A stretch of DNA of 64,000 nt from Elymus sibiricus (taxonomy: Eukaryota; Streptophyta; Magnoliopsida; Poales; Poaceae), in the NCBI GenBank assembly GCA_039707655.1, contig CM077668.1, positions 399,555,630 to 399,619,629 on the forward strand, read 5' to 3'. The position numbers and the translations under genes are program-made. Positions 12,007-23,724 of this stretch are shown here, one piece after another. The notes under the pieces were generated by a model, which was not told the DNA's origin, did not search any database, and saw nothing but the letters and a program-made list of their open reading frames with translations. Every line of letters starts with the position of its first letter. Positions within the stretch are counted from its first letter, which is position 1.

Positions 12007-13522
12007 TCAAATAATGTCGATGACGATCATCATCCTCAAGTCATGGCATCGGGTGTTCCTGATAGTGACTAAGACGGCCTGTCCAACCTGGAGATTCTTG
12101 CTAGCGAGAAAGTTCCACCACCCCACCGAGCTTAAGACAGTGTGACCATCCGTGTCCGCTACGTACCCACAGGTGGTGGCGGAGCCCCTTGCAGTAAGGC
12201 GTACTCCAGCATAGCATGCTTCATCATCCTCGATGCAACAGCTCAGAGCTAGCCTCTTAGGCAATTTCTGGAAAAGAACATATCAATCAGATTCTACACA
12301 TGCTAAGCACATTCGGTATCTTAATCTGACTCAGTCATCCACAAGTATTTGTATAGTTGTTTGTCAATATGAACATGAATGGTTCCATCTAAAACTCAGT
12401 CGCAAGATCAGTTCGGTATCTCAAATTGCTTTCACCATAGAATAGTTCGCCATGTCTTGGGTTTGTTAGTATGGGGAATTCAAGAGCAATAAGATTTACT
12501 AATTCCTTCAATTATTTTAGAAGTGAGATATGTTTTGGACTGCGAAAAAGCACATCCGCTCAATACTGTATGGACTTAACAAAACTAGGATATTTTAGTT
12601 AAATTTGCATCAGTTCTAACATAAGGTGACAAAGATGCGCTGATACTGCTGGGTATGAATCTATAGTCTTCACATGATTACAGATTGATAATGTTTCTTG
12701 GTGTTTATTTAATAAATGAGTCTAAGTTTTGACCATGTCCACACGGGGCTGCGGCAATATTTGGAAGCATATCATTGGATTTTACACTAAGCATATCAAT
12801 CAGATAATACACTAAGCATATCAATCAGATTCTACACTAAGCATATCAATCAGATTTTACACATACTAAGCACATCCGCAGATTCCACACTAGACAAATT
12901 ACAACACTAAGTAACATACCATGACATGGCGGGTAACATTGATCCTTGTCAGATAGGTCACGAATGGCACCCTGACATAGTCATCATGTGGCGGAAGTTT
13001 GTCCCAGAGGTTGCCGGTCTCATCATCGTTCAGCCTCATTCTTTGGGCAAAAATGACATCATCAAGTGGGTCCTCATCATCTTCATCCGTATTGAGATAG
13101 ATAAAAGCCAGCCTGGGTCTTGATCCTCTGAAGGAGAAGCTAATCAATTCACCCCAGTGAGACAATTGTGGTCGAGGAAACGATCTCATCCATCTCCTCC
13201 CATCCGGGACATCTTTCGTCCTTTCACGGCCTCCAAAGTGTAGGGCTCCCCAGGAGCCTCGAAGACCACGGTGTCTCCGGTCAGCTCACTGAATTCCAAG
13301 CTCACATTGCATGGGACGATCTGTGTAACAAAAAAAACACATAACATTAATGGTAATAGCAAAAAAGAAAAATCAGACATATATATCCTATTAGAGAAGA
13401 AGTTTTGTTGTTACCGCTGACGAAACATAGCACTGCTGAAAGTAGATGCGGAACAGATCGCCAGTTGCAAGGCTGGTGGCGCACCTTGACTTGCATAGTT
13501 CACATGGTGGTGATGGCGCCAT
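12007..13522 (-). pseudogene. Three-exon B3-domain-like protein gene, frameshifted, carried in a CACTA-like element
   Basis: Exons inferred on the minus strand: 13415-13522 (ATG at 13520-13522, donor GTAACA), 12920-13320 (acceptor ACAG, donor GTATGT) and 12007-12267 (acceptor CCAG, stop at 12007-12009). Joined, they give about 256 residues. The last exon has the signature of a plant B3 DNA-binding fold (VLSSVGWWNFLASKNLQVGQ, then a beta strand ending IVIDII). The middle exon looks like a second, degenerate B3-like domain ending GELISFSF. Splice sites and phases fit well, but the middle exon is 401 nt and a 1 nt deletion near 13187 breaks the frame just before the expected Trp-x-x-Phe. Function would be transcriptional regulation if intact. 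The B3 assignment is from pattern recognition, without a profile search. Confidence 0.6.
12783..12875. repeat. Three ~30 bp repeats of AAGCATATCAATCAGAT
   Basis: Three consecutive AGCATATCAATCAGAT(T) units lie in the intron of the B3-like gene. A related sequence, CATATCAATCAGATTCTAC, lies near 12280. Confidence 0.8.
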
Positions 13523-13581
13523 TCTACAAAAAATCATATCAATTTGGACACTACTAGAATAAATTCTATACTAATAAGTAT

Positions 13582-14070
13582 AAAATCGGTTTCTACACTA
13601 ATAAACCAAATTCTACTAAGTATAATCAGATTGAACACTACTAAATCAACAGAAAAGATTAGCATCTGATTCTACACTAAAACATATTCAACACTAAGAA
13701 ATATTCTACCCTAAGTTCAAAATCGGTTTCTACACTAATAAATCAAATTCTACTAAGTATAATCGGACTCTACACTACTAAATAAACACAAAAGGCTAGC
13801 ATCCGATTCTACACCAAAAAAAAATCTACCCTAAGTTCAACATCGGTTTCTACACTAATAAATCAAACTCTACTAAGTATAATCGGATTCTACACTACTA
13901 AATCAACACAAAAGACTAGCATCCGATCCTACACTAAAACATATTCAACACTAAAAAAATTCTACCCTAAGTACAGAATTGGTTTCTACACTAATAAATC
14001 AATTTCTACTAAGTATAATCGGATTCTACACTATTAAATCTAATTCTGCACTACTAATATTATACACAAA
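13582..14070. repeat. Four tandem units of 120-137 bp
   Basis: Units start near 13582, 13719, 13839 and 13975, each opening with ATCGGTTTCTACACTAATAA or a close variant. They lie just upstream of the B3-like gene start, inside the CACTA-like element. TTCTACACTA recurs several times per unit. Confidence 0.85.
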
Positions 14071-14818
14071 TAAACGAAATCCACAGGTTTCATGGATGCC
14101 ATGGCGTCCGTGGACTAGGGAGACGCGAGGGGAGGGGAAGAAGATGGGCGAGGGCAGGGGATCTCGGCTGCTGACATGGAGGTGGCGGCGGCCGCGTTGG
14201 TCCGGCGGCGACGAGCGGCGAGGTCCGGAGGTGGCGGCGGCGTTGGTCGAGAGGGGAAGTGAAAAAGATGGGGTGAATCGGAATGACTTAGGTTTTTTAA
14301 CCGGGAATGGTAGATAGAAGATGGACTAGTGTTGGCGTGGGCCTAACAGGCCACGCCATAACAAAGTGTAGCCAACAGAAAAAAAACTCAGCAAATATCT
14401 ATGGTGTTAAAAAAAATAGAACCCCAGCACTAAGGTCATAGCGACGACGTATCCGATATGCCAACCACAACTATGTGAAAAAAATAGTGGTGGCGCTGAT
14501 TGGAAATGGCGCGCCACCAACTAAAATTGTGGCTAGCCATTTCTCTACTAGTGTTTTCGACAAATGGTGGATGTTATTAGCCCAAAATGGGGTATCAAGA
14601 GGATACAAACACTATGAGCACACACCCGGCCAGCCTCTTCATAGTTAGAATTGACACAAGCAATACCAACACACACATAAAACACGTCAAGAACTAGCAA
14701 AGTCATATAAGACTAATGTTATGTCTAGATGAGAAAAAGAAAAAGAAAAAAAATCTACGCGAGAGTGTGAGGTCGGTCATGTATTAATCAAGTAGTAGTA
14801 CTTCTTTGTAGCCACTTA

Positions 14819-15074
14819 CTCCCTCCGGTCCTTTTTAGTCTGCATATATGTTTTGTCCGAAGTCAAAGTATCTCTATTTTGACCAAACTTACATAACAAA
14901 GTATCAGCATTCACAATACCAAATCAATATTGTTAGATTCATTATGAAATGTTGTTTCATGGAATATATATTTGATATTGTAGATGTTGATATTTTTTAA
15001 TATATATTTGGTCAAACTTTGCAAAGTTTGACTTGACCCAAATCTAATACGCAGAGTAAAAAGACCGGAGGGAG
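14819..15074. mobile_element. Stowaway MITE
   Basis: Terminal inverted repeats CTCCCTCCGGTCC...GGACCGGAGGGAG-type (right end reads AAGACCGGAGGGAG), 256 bp, AT-rich inside. TA precedes the left end; the right flank is TT, one base off the expected TA duplication. Confidence 0.85.
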
Positions 15075-16655
15075 TTCTATTATACATGTTGACTATTATG
15101 TTAGCTATACATGACATGTCTCTACTAATAACCATGCTCTAAAGAAGTTGCCCAAGCCTCAAAATTAATGTATTCTTTTTTCTTGGCTCTATGAATGACC
15201 CACTCACCCATAGTCAATATCCTCTGCAGGCAGTTAAAAAGAAAAAGCAAAAAAATGATGCGGCCCTAATCCACTGTCCACTTATCTAATGCGCGCGCAT
15301 AGGAATCCACACCAAGTGGATCGTGGACGCCAAAAGCCCCAAAGATCTTCGCGTGGCCTCCTCGAGTACCCCCCTCCTTCCTGCTCCCCCAATCCATAGA
15401 TGGCTAGCCTAGCCACCCAGCCAGCCACCCAGCCCTCCTGTCTGTCACTCTCGTGGAGCACAGTTCAACTGCCACTTGTTGCTCTCCGGATGGCCCATCC
15501 ACCACCACTGACCACATAAAGCCATGGAAGATCGTGCCGAATCAGGGCGTGGATCGAATCTGACGGCCCAAACAGGCCAGTTCGTTCGATGCGATTCCCT
15601 GCCCGTCCGGACAGGATCGATGGACCACTTGGGGCCCGACACATGCGCGCCCGCTCCCCGGATTGGCTGCCCCCCTGCATGCATGCATCGGAGACCGTGC
15701 ATGCGCCCGGCCTCTGTCTCCACGTACGGCCGGCCGGCCGGCCAGCCAATTTCATATTCACCCATCCGTGCGCTACTGGCGCAGCAGCCTCCCCTCCGTC
15801 GCGGGTTCCATGGCGTCGCCGCCAGGATCGAGGTCGGACCATGACTAAATTAGCAAGAGTGGGTTAGGTTAAGCTAGAACAGGAACTGCAAACTGCGCGC
15901 ATGCTCAAACCGGCAACCATGGCCGCACATTCTTTCTCAAACGAGCTAGGCAAATATTTTATTTTGAGAATTATTTTTCTTGGTGTTTGGGGATAAAAGA
16001 GTGAGTTATTTAAGCAAGGCAGCCTCGATTTCTCAAATGTTTTATTTTGAGAAGTTTTTTCTCTCAGTGTTTGGCGATAAAAGAAGTGAGTTATTTGGGA
16101 GTTCATTTTTTTTTTTTTGCGAAATAAAAGAACTTCATCAGACTAAAAGATTTTTTCTGTCTTCCTATTTGCTACCCTCCTCCGGGGCACCATCCATGTA
16201 GCTTATAATTTACCCTACATACGAGTATAACGAATATGTTCGAAAACTAGTAGCTGGTAATTTGCCTTAGGGCGAAAGGCTCAAATCCGTGTGAGTGTGT
16301 GTGTGTGTGTGGGTGGGGGGGGGGGGGGGGGAGGGGGGGGGGGGTTGGGCGATCAAAATTACCGAACAAGATGAAAGTTGCAAAAAAGATTACAGGTTAT
16401 CTTCAAAGCTACGAGCTAGATCCTTACATGGTGCTACGTATAGCTTGTGGATGCGCGGGATTCCATGACCTTCGGGTGCAACCAATGGAAGATAATAGCA
16501 CGAGTTATGTACAACAAATATGGATGACACAGTCCAGTAATAGGATTAGTGCCGCATATCCGGAAAAATAAAAAGTATTAGTGCAGCATGAGATAATCAT
16601 AATTTTATTATCATCTGATTGTGTTAGCCTTTTATAATCTTTTATGACATATTTG
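15075..16655. other. Intergenic DNA without recognised gene
   Basis: 15300-15860 is GC-richer and contains CATGCATG and CCGGCCGG runs but no supported coding exon. A ~62 bp segment is duplicated at 15951-16012 and 16036-16098 (both contain TTTTATTTTGAGAA and GATAAAAGA). A GT/G-rich low-complexity tract spans 16288-16346 with runs of 18 and 13 G. Confidence 0.5.
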
Positions 16656-16663
16656 AATCATGA

Positions 16664-16721
16664 AACTATGTGCATCAGTCGATGCAGAGGTCGGGGTGTA
16701 CCCTTTTTTTGAAGAAAAAAA
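16664..16721 (+). mobile_element. Severely 5'-truncated LINE-type relic (58 bp)
   Basis: TGCATCAGTCGATGCA hairpin, GAGGTCGGGG, then an A-rich tail, flanked by the 8 bp duplication AATCATGA at 16656-16663 and 16722-16729. Only the 3' end of a non-LTR element was copied. Confidence 0.75.
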
Positions 16722-16729
16722 AATCATGA

Positions 16730-17504
16730 TCAAGAAAATGGTTTGAACGAGGTGGTCATATGTGGCATGCATCTTAGGCAGAAAGCAGCAAAGGGAATTA
16801 GTAGCGAATTAGCAAGCTAGCACTAGCTAGAAACATCCTTTTGTGCCAACAAGGCGCACGTAGATTTAGCAACCTTTTGGGAGCACAGTTAACGGGGTGA
16901 GCTAGAGATTATCCATAGAGATGATTCGCATGACAAAGCTGCTTGCCCTCTACACAATGGACCAGCCTTGAGTATTTACATATTTAATTACGTGCCATGG
17001 ATGCCTAGCAATAATGTATTCGTCTCCAGCTTGTCCCATGTAGACACATGGACGACATGGACAATTGTTTTTGAGAGTTCTTGCACCTATAGGTAGCTTT
17101 TCCTTTGGACATATGCAAACCTTGCTTTGCTTGTTGGCTATGGGTATTGGGTTGATATGGTGAGTAAGTGGCAGTACGGTAAGCTATTGTTTACGTCTTC
17201 TCGAGCTCCTATTTGCTCACGGGTACGGAGATAAAAGAAACTAAAAGTCAAGGAGACGTACGTACCTTTGGATTTGAATAAAGTTGGTTAATTGTGGCAA
17301 ATCCTCCCTTACATATATGCATATCTTGAGGAGAAGGAAAAGCAAGATTTTGTACGGCAAGTGGTACTATATGTCCACGGCTAGCTAGCACCTGCAGGCT
17401 AACGATGCATGATAGAACCCACTAATTTGCCTTTCAGCTCTCCATCTAATTAATATTTAGATCAACTACATGCCATGATCGATCGGCTCTGCTAGCTAAT
17501 ACTA
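16730..17504. other. Intergenic DNA, nothing recognised
   Basis: AT-rich sequence with no supported exon, repeat end or RNA gene. Confidence 0.4.
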
Positions 17505-17513
17505 TATGTAATA

Positions 17514-18458
17514 GAGAAAAGTATGTTTTTCGTCCCTCAAGTTCTCAAAAAGTACAGAATTGGTCCCTCAAGATTTTTTGGTATACATTTGGTCCTTCAA
17601 GTCTCAAAACTAGATAAGTTTAGTCCAAAACCAGATTTTGACCAGGTTTGACCGGGTTTGACCGCCCAGACTTTGACCGGGTTTGACCAGATGAACAGTA
17701 AATTCGAAAAAATTTCAAAAACCGTTCAAAAAAATCTGAATTTTTTTGTCATGCAATATGCTTACATGCTTAAGGTGCGTGCCAAATTTCCTGGTCTTTC
17801 GACACTCGAGACGCCCGTGGGAAAAAAACAAAAAATATACTCCTGATGAACAGTAAATTCGAAAAAAATAGCAAAAAAAATAAAAAAAAATCAGAATTTT
17901 TTTGGGGTTCAATATACTGGGTGCGCAAGGCGCGTGCAAATTTTTGGCATCTTTGGACATTCGAGGGGCTCGTGGGAAAAAAAACAAATTTTCGCTCACA
18001 AAAAAATAGCCAAAAATTGTGTTTTTTTGCCACGAGCTCCTCGAATGTTGAAAGATGCCAAAAATTTGCACGGGCCTTGTGCACCCCAGTATATTGAACC
18101 CCAAAAAAATTCTTTTTCGAATTTACTGTTCATAGGGAGTAGATTTTTTGTTTTTTTTTGCCACGGGCGCCTCGAGTGTCGAAAGACCAGGAAATTTGGC
18201 ATGCACCTTGCACATGTAAGCATATTGCATGACAAAAAAATTCAGATTTTTTTTGAACTATTTTTGATTTTTTTTCGAATTTACTGTTCATCCGGTCAAA
18301 TCCGGTCAAAGTCTGGGCGGTCAAACCCGGTCAAAATCTGGTTTTGGACTAAACTTAGCTGGTTTTGAGACTTGAAGGACGAAATGTATACCAAAAAATC
18401 TTGAGGGACCAAGTCTCTACTTTTTGGGAACTTGAGGGACGAAAAGCATACTTTTCTC
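17514..18458. mobile_element. Mutator-type foldback element, 945 bp, 9 bp TSD
   Basis: Terminal inverted repeats GAGAAAAGTATG / CATACTTTTCTC are flanked by a perfect 9 bp duplication TATGTAATA (17505-17513 and 18459-18467), the length typical of Mutator insertions. The arms are ~470 bp and pair over almost their whole length, including several copies of GAACAGTAAATTCGAAAAA and its complement. No transposase. Transcription through it would give a long hairpin RNA, a possible small-RNA source. Confidence 0.9.
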
Positions 18459-18467
18459 TATGTAATA

Positions 18468-19942
18468 TGTGTACTATATATAGTGCACTAGTTGTACTCA
18501 ATCCGGCCATATAATTAGAGCACTTGTTAATCCAGCAGCTAGCAAGCCATTGGACACAATATGCTTATCAGCATCGTGCGTACAACCAAAAGAGAAGACG
18601 AAGTCTAGCTCCTATTTGTTCTGATACGAAAAATTTGATGGCGCCTTGTCGGGTAATGGTGCTTGATACAAAAATTAGAGATGACGGAGGTAGTATAATT
18701 ACGCTTAATGAGATGGTTAACTAGCTAAACACTACGTACCAAGGTTCACCTCATGTAGACATGGTATAATCCAAAAAGCCACACTTCAGGGTACATGGTA
18801 ATTAACAATTCTCCCCATTATGCATCGATCCTTCTCCCCGTTGGCCAACACACCCGGCCGCCTAGCTAGTCAAAAGCACCGATCGAGACAAGCGATTTTG
18901 TCTAGTACGTCTGCTTGATTTTTATAAAGTAAGAACTAATCAGGGCACCTCAAGCGCATGTATACTTAAAAATAAATCCCCACTTGCGGCAGCAAAAGAA
19001 CAAACGCTCGACGGCTACGTCCCCGGCCGGACGTGGGGTGGATGAGAGACGAGATCGGGTTATAAATCAGCGAGCGAGCAATATAATTCATCATCATTAT
19101 CATCAGGGGAGGGAGGATCGGCCGGTGGATGTATCCACCAGTTCCACGGCCCTGGGAACTGACGGGATATACGATTCAGGCACGCACACGCATACGATAC
19201 AGAAATATACTTCTTTTTTTGGCAAAACATACAGAGGTGTACTTAATTATTGGCGGAACAAACTCTTGCCGCAGTAGCAACAAACAGATGGTACAACGCG
19301 TCGATCGCATTCGGCCGATCCATATCATCATTCAGAGAACCGAGGCAGACGACGTACACTGCGTCCACTAGTTAATTAGTGGTGATCTGGACTAATCTTT
19401 AATTTGTGCTACGGACATTGACTGGTTAATAACCAATTAATTACCTAGCTAGGCTTCCATATCCAGCAATTTACCTCGCGGAAGTCCATAGGCCGTACGT
19501 ACCGCTCGTACTGGCCACCTCCAGTAGTTTCCGTAACGTTGCCTGCAGATCTCTCGGGCGATCTGCTTTGCTGTAAACGTACGTAATCGGATCGAGTTTA
19601 ATTACCTCCCCCGCTACCACAGCACTAGCTCGTAGTAAGTGATAGTACTGCTAATATTCTATGGTTAGCTGGCTGTAGTGTAGACGAGCTCAAACGGGGG
19701 ACCCAGCCTCTAGCGCGTAGGGCGCGCTGGCATGGCACTCGATGGATGGTACTGGGTCATCGTTAACCGGCGGCAGGTCTACTGCATGGCCTCGAATTAT
19801 CCCAAAACATGTTTGGTCTTTGGCTAGCTGCTTGACATGCACCTACACGTCGAGCTTAGATTTAACTTCCTGATCAGCACGGCAGCCCTAATTTTCTCTC
19901 CACGTGTTAATTATTTGTGTACGCATTGGATCCGTGTTTGGT
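18468..19942. other. Intergenic DNA, nothing recognised
   Basis: No supported coding exon. It contains frequent CTAGCTAG-type palindromes and a C/G-richer stretch near 19690-19760 but no recognised element ends. Confidence 0.4.
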
Positions 19943-19958
19943 CATTACTTCAGCGGCC

Positions 19959-21619
19959 ATTTTTTTTTTTTATCGAGGGAACAGCCCCTCCTGGTGCCCC
20001 CTCCCGCGTCGCGCCCGCGTGCGACCGGGGGGACGAACCCTAGCCGCCAGCCTCGGCCCCTCCTCCCCTTCCCCTCTCCTCGCCGCCGCCTGGGTGCGGC
20101 GTCGGGCTAAGCCCGCCCGGCGTGGGCGGCGGCGGGGCTCCTTCTCCTCCCTCTCGTCGGCAGCTGGCGCGGGATCCGGGCGGCGAGCGGTGGCGGCGCG
20201 CTGGCGCGGGGCGCGGTGGCGTGGTGGCGGTGTGGCGGCGGGGTCGCCGCCTCCTGTCTCCGGCGTGGTGGGCTGCCTGGTGTGGGCGCCCGTGGCGGCG
20301 GTCTGGTGGTGCGGCGGCGGAGATCCGGCCAGATCTAGACGCCGGTGGCTGCGGGTGGCCGGGGCGCCGGCGGCGGGGCTTCCTCTCCTTTCCACAGAGC
20401 TTGTCCCCTTCGGGTGTTGGTGCTCGCGGCTAGGTGGCCGGCTGGCGCCTCGCTTGGACCTAGGATCTCGTCCCTTCGAGTTCGCAGCTGCCAGATCTGT
20501 GGCCCTGCGGGGCTCTCCGGCCCGATGCCTGCCCGATTCCGGGGCTAGGTGGTGGCTACAGAGCCGGATGGGTGGCCGTGGCCAAGGGGGCCATGGCCGC
20601 CGTCCACTCAAGGGTGGTGGCTCCTTCGTCATCTCGGCCTCCCAGGTTCGGCCCCTTGTTGTCGGACGGGAGGTAGGGGTTGTGGTGTCCATCTCTGTCG
20701 GAATTATCCATGCCGGCCGGCGGTGTGCAAGGTTGGTTATTGGGTGAGGGCTCTTCTGGACGCCGGGGCGGCGGCCTCGGGAGGTGGTCCGCCAATTCGG
20801 CTTTCAGCTCACGGATTGGCGGCGGTGGTGGTCGCTTTTTTGGTCGTGTGGGCGGCAAAGGATGCGACTTTGGGTGACCCTGGTGTCAACGGTGCCTTGG
20901 CAGTGTCGACTCCCAGATCGAGCTTTGGAGGTTTTGCTTGGTGGCGGCATGTCTTTCCTCGGGTTGGGCAGGTGCGTGAGAGTCCTCGGTGTGGCGAGGT
21001 TGAGGGGCACCGGGCGAAAGCCTTGTGCTTTGGCACTAGCGACGGCGATGCCTGTGAGTGTCGCGTCCCTCTTGGGGGCGTCGTTGAGGATCCTCTCGCC
21101 AAGCCAGGGCTTCGGGTGAAAACCCTTGAGCGGTTTCTCGGTCTCGCCGGCGGCGGCACGCTGTGTCGTCTCCCTCTTGAGGGCGTCGTCGCGGAGCCCA
21201 GGTTCCTCTGGGGCGCTGCGCTGTCATCGGCGGACAGTTTCAGATCCTGCCACAGAGCTCCCTCGGCGCTGGCGTGGACGGAGTAACTTTCCTCCTATTC
21301 TTTACACGGATCCTCTTTGGTTCCTCTCGCGATCCTCGTTTTTCGCAGGCAGGTGCGGGCTCCACGATCCGGAGCGGGAGGGCAGGGGGTCCTCTCCGGC
21401 GGGAACTTGGTGTGAGCGGCGAAACGAGGTCCGGTGGTTTCCCCTTGGCGGCGAGTCTTCTTCCTTGTCGGTAGTCTAGCTTGCTTAGTGGTAGGGTGTG
21501 GTCTCTCCTATTTTCATGTATTTTTTCTTTGATCTGCTTTGTTAGAGGATCTCCTCATCACCATGTATCGGTTCGGTTGTGTTGCTTTATATATAAAGCG
21601 GGGCGGAAGCCTTTTTCGG
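19959..21619 (+). mobile_element. GC-rich LINE-like retroposon, 1.66 kb, 16 bp TSD
   Basis: Flanked by a perfect 16 bp duplication CATTACTTCAGCGGCC at 19943-19958 and 21620-21635, as expected for target-primed reverse transcription. It starts with a T-run, is very GC-rich inside, shares CCCTAGCCGCC and GGGCGAAAGCC modules with 23725-24821, and ends TATATATAAAGCGGGGCGGA...CCTTTTTCGG, the same 3' end as the copy at ~32840-33431. The long open frames inside are uninformative in sequence this GC-rich, and no reverse transcriptase is seen. Non-autonomous LINE derivative is my inference. Confidence 0.75.
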
Positions 21620-21835
21620 CATTACTTCAGCGGCCGGAGCATAGCGAGTTCTTTGCGCATTAGGAGTGGGTGGCCAAGGAGGTGCTCACTCGACATGGAT
21701 GACAGTGTAGTCTTCGGATTGCTGCTCCATTAGCTTAGGTTGTTGTTCGTTCTTTGTCAAACTAGGTTTGTTTATTTTAGTTCCTGGGCATCCGGCTTTA
21801 CATATTAGGCTTTGATACGATGTCTGTTTGGTATT

Positions 21836-22024
21836 CGGCTCGGACATTCGGCACCCCTTCATCAGGGGGATATGAGTAGCGACAGGTGTTGCCAAGATGG
21901 TGGCTTCAGGCTTACTGATTACTGATGTATTACTTTGTAAGGTATTTGTGAATAATTAATAAAATGGATGCATGCATCGCCCAGATGCAGAGGCTGGAGG
22001 TATGTCCTCCTTTTCTAAAAAAAA
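21836..22024 (+). mobile_element. 3' end of a LINE-like retroposon with poly(A)
   Basis: Similar to the 3' halves of 23725-24821 (reversed) and 27207-27482: GTTGCCAAGATGG, AATAATTAATAAAATGG, a GCATC-GCCCA-GATGC hairpin, AGAGGCTGG, TCCTCCTTTTCT and an A-tail. Its 5' part extends left to at least 21636 and was probably split by the retroposon at 19959-21619. Confidence 0.7.
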
Positions 22025-23540
22025 GTTCCTTTAAAGGTTCAGTGTAAGGGTTATGTGCATCTGGATTTTTGATAATCGGTGCTTTTGTTAACTCAAAATA
22101 TAGCATCAAGCGGATACAACCATGAACAAGTGACACCAAGCCTCTGCATAATTAGGATGCACACAGCCACAAACTCACAGTCTGACAGAAAAAATAAAGA
22201 AAAACCCGACAACTTGGCAACAACAAAGCCATATTAGACCTAAACTATGCCTATGTCAACGAAGGGAAAGACCAATCCGGAGATTATGTTGTCACCCATG
22301 TTGGGTACAAACCTCCCTGACCACCCGCTTCATATTTGGATGACTAACCACCTAGGCCGCGCGAACTATGTGTATCAAAATATGCATATGCTAAGTGTAA
22401 AACCTTTTGCATCCCCCTCCCCCTCCCCCAAATGTCATCTCGTAATCCCCGCGGCTCCCCCCCCCCCCCCCCCCCCCCCCGCGGCCCTGAAATAACATTC
22501 GGAATCATGTGAAATTCTTGGGTCAATGATGACCGCCATCGTACATATTAACTAGAGATGATACCCCGTGTGTTGCCGCAGGAATTGGATGCAACGATTT
22601 CTATGAGAATTGGCAGTATGAAACTTTAGTATTTGGATTGGCGATGTGAGAATTGAAACTAAATTATATATGATTCATTATATTTGATTATTAGATAGTT
22701 ACAAAATATTTGTTGAATATGAGTAGCATGCATGGTGCATATTAAGGTGTGTCTCTTTTCCCATGCATAGAGCCATGGTGAGTTGGTTTGGTTGCACGAT
22801 GAGAGAATTAAATTTAGTGGGGCATGCATTGTAGCATGATGAGTTGGCATAGTTGCATGTTAAGATAATTGAGTTAGTGGGGATCGACTATTTAGGTATA
22901 TATATAAGATATATAAGATAAGATAAGATAAGATAAGATGAGAAGCTAACCAAACAACTAACTCCATTGTGTCTAAACACTATCGATTATCTAACGTTTA
23001 CCTTTACCTAGCTAGGCTTCTTGTGAATTCGGCCAAACTTAAAATCTACTATGTAGCTAGATTACCTTCAAGAAGCTTCACCGCTAGTTCATAGAAAGGA
23101 GGGGGGGGGGGGGGGGTGGAGCGAGGGGCTGGCTAGTCTGAATAAAGAGGAGATAATGTGCAGGAGACACCATGGTCAAAAGACATGGGTCGAAGGATGA
23201 AATTGACACCGAATGAAGGAGGAAACATTGGTGAAGGACGAGGGTGAGCAGTCAGTGCAAGTGGATAGACATGTGGGAGTTGACAAGATTGGGAAACATG
23301 GGGAGACAATAGATCATTTTTACATCTCAGCGATCTCACACCTACATCAAAGGTTCCCATAAGCGGACCAAGTGCATTAAAAGTCTCCCACAACGAATAT
23401 ATGACACCAACTCAAATGGTGTCTCAGCCTCCAACATAGGCACCACTAATGCTGGATGGCACCCAAAGCATAAGCATAAGGCACTAGTGGCTCCGGCCCC
23501 AAAATAATGGTGCCAAACCAACTGCTAGTAGAACAAGAAC
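22025..23540. other. Intergenic DNA with low-complexity tracts
   Basis: No gene recognised. It holds a run of 22 C near 22459, an (AAGAT)n microsatellite at ~22912-22940 and a G-run near 23100-23119. Confidence 0.5.
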
Positions 23541-23542
23541 AT

Positions 23543-23593
23543 TTCTTTTCGAAAATGAGGGTGTACCCCCTGGACTTTGCATCATGTGATGCA
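23543..23593 (-). mobile_element. 5'-truncated LINE-type relic
   Basis: On the minus strand it reads TGCATCACATGATGCA hairpin, then CCAGGGGGTACACCC and CATTTTCGAAAAG. It matches the conserved 3' hairpin of the other relics; the A-tail is short and no clear TSD was found. Confidence 0.55.
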
Positions 23594-23724
23594 AAAAGAA
23601 TGACAACGCTTTGAGTGAGTCCAGACGTTTAATTAAGTGCTACCAAATCCCATTTTTTAAAGCCTGGAACCATAAAACAATCGTTTTACGGTAATTTTCA
23701 TTAAATAACAAGTACTCCCTCCGT

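Larger units (their letters stand above)
11627..14553 (-). mobile_element. 2.9 kb CACTA-like element carrying a B3-like gene
   Basis: The left end GACTAGTGCAGAAAAGCC (11627) and right end GGCTAGCCATTTCTCTACTAGTG (ending 14553, listed here only as its outer motif CTACTAGTG) are inverted CACTAGT-type termini, the left one with its first C changed to G. Candidate 3 bp TSDs are TTT on both sides. Subterminal copies of ATAGTGGTGGCG and its relatives occur at both ends. No TNP2 gene is present, so the element is non-autonomous. Its cargo is the interrupted gene at 12007-13522. Confidence 0.65.

Noticed and set aside
13582..14070. Tandem array as a centromeric-type satellite
   Set aside because: Only four units of variable length, confined to the CACTA-like element.
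15445..15867. Several overlapping frames around 15.6 kb
   Set aside because: GC-rich intergenic patch with frames on both strands, no codon pattern or domain. A lost promoter is possible but unsupported.
17715..18368. Overlapping frames of 104-144 codons on both strands
   Set aside because: They are mirror images produced by the inverted-repeat arms of the foldback element.
19917..21479. Open frames of up to 276 codons on both strands in the GC-rich block
   Set aside because: GC-rich sequence has few stops, so long frames arise by chance. The products are low-complexity Arg/Gly/Ala/Pro, and the block has retroposon boundaries.
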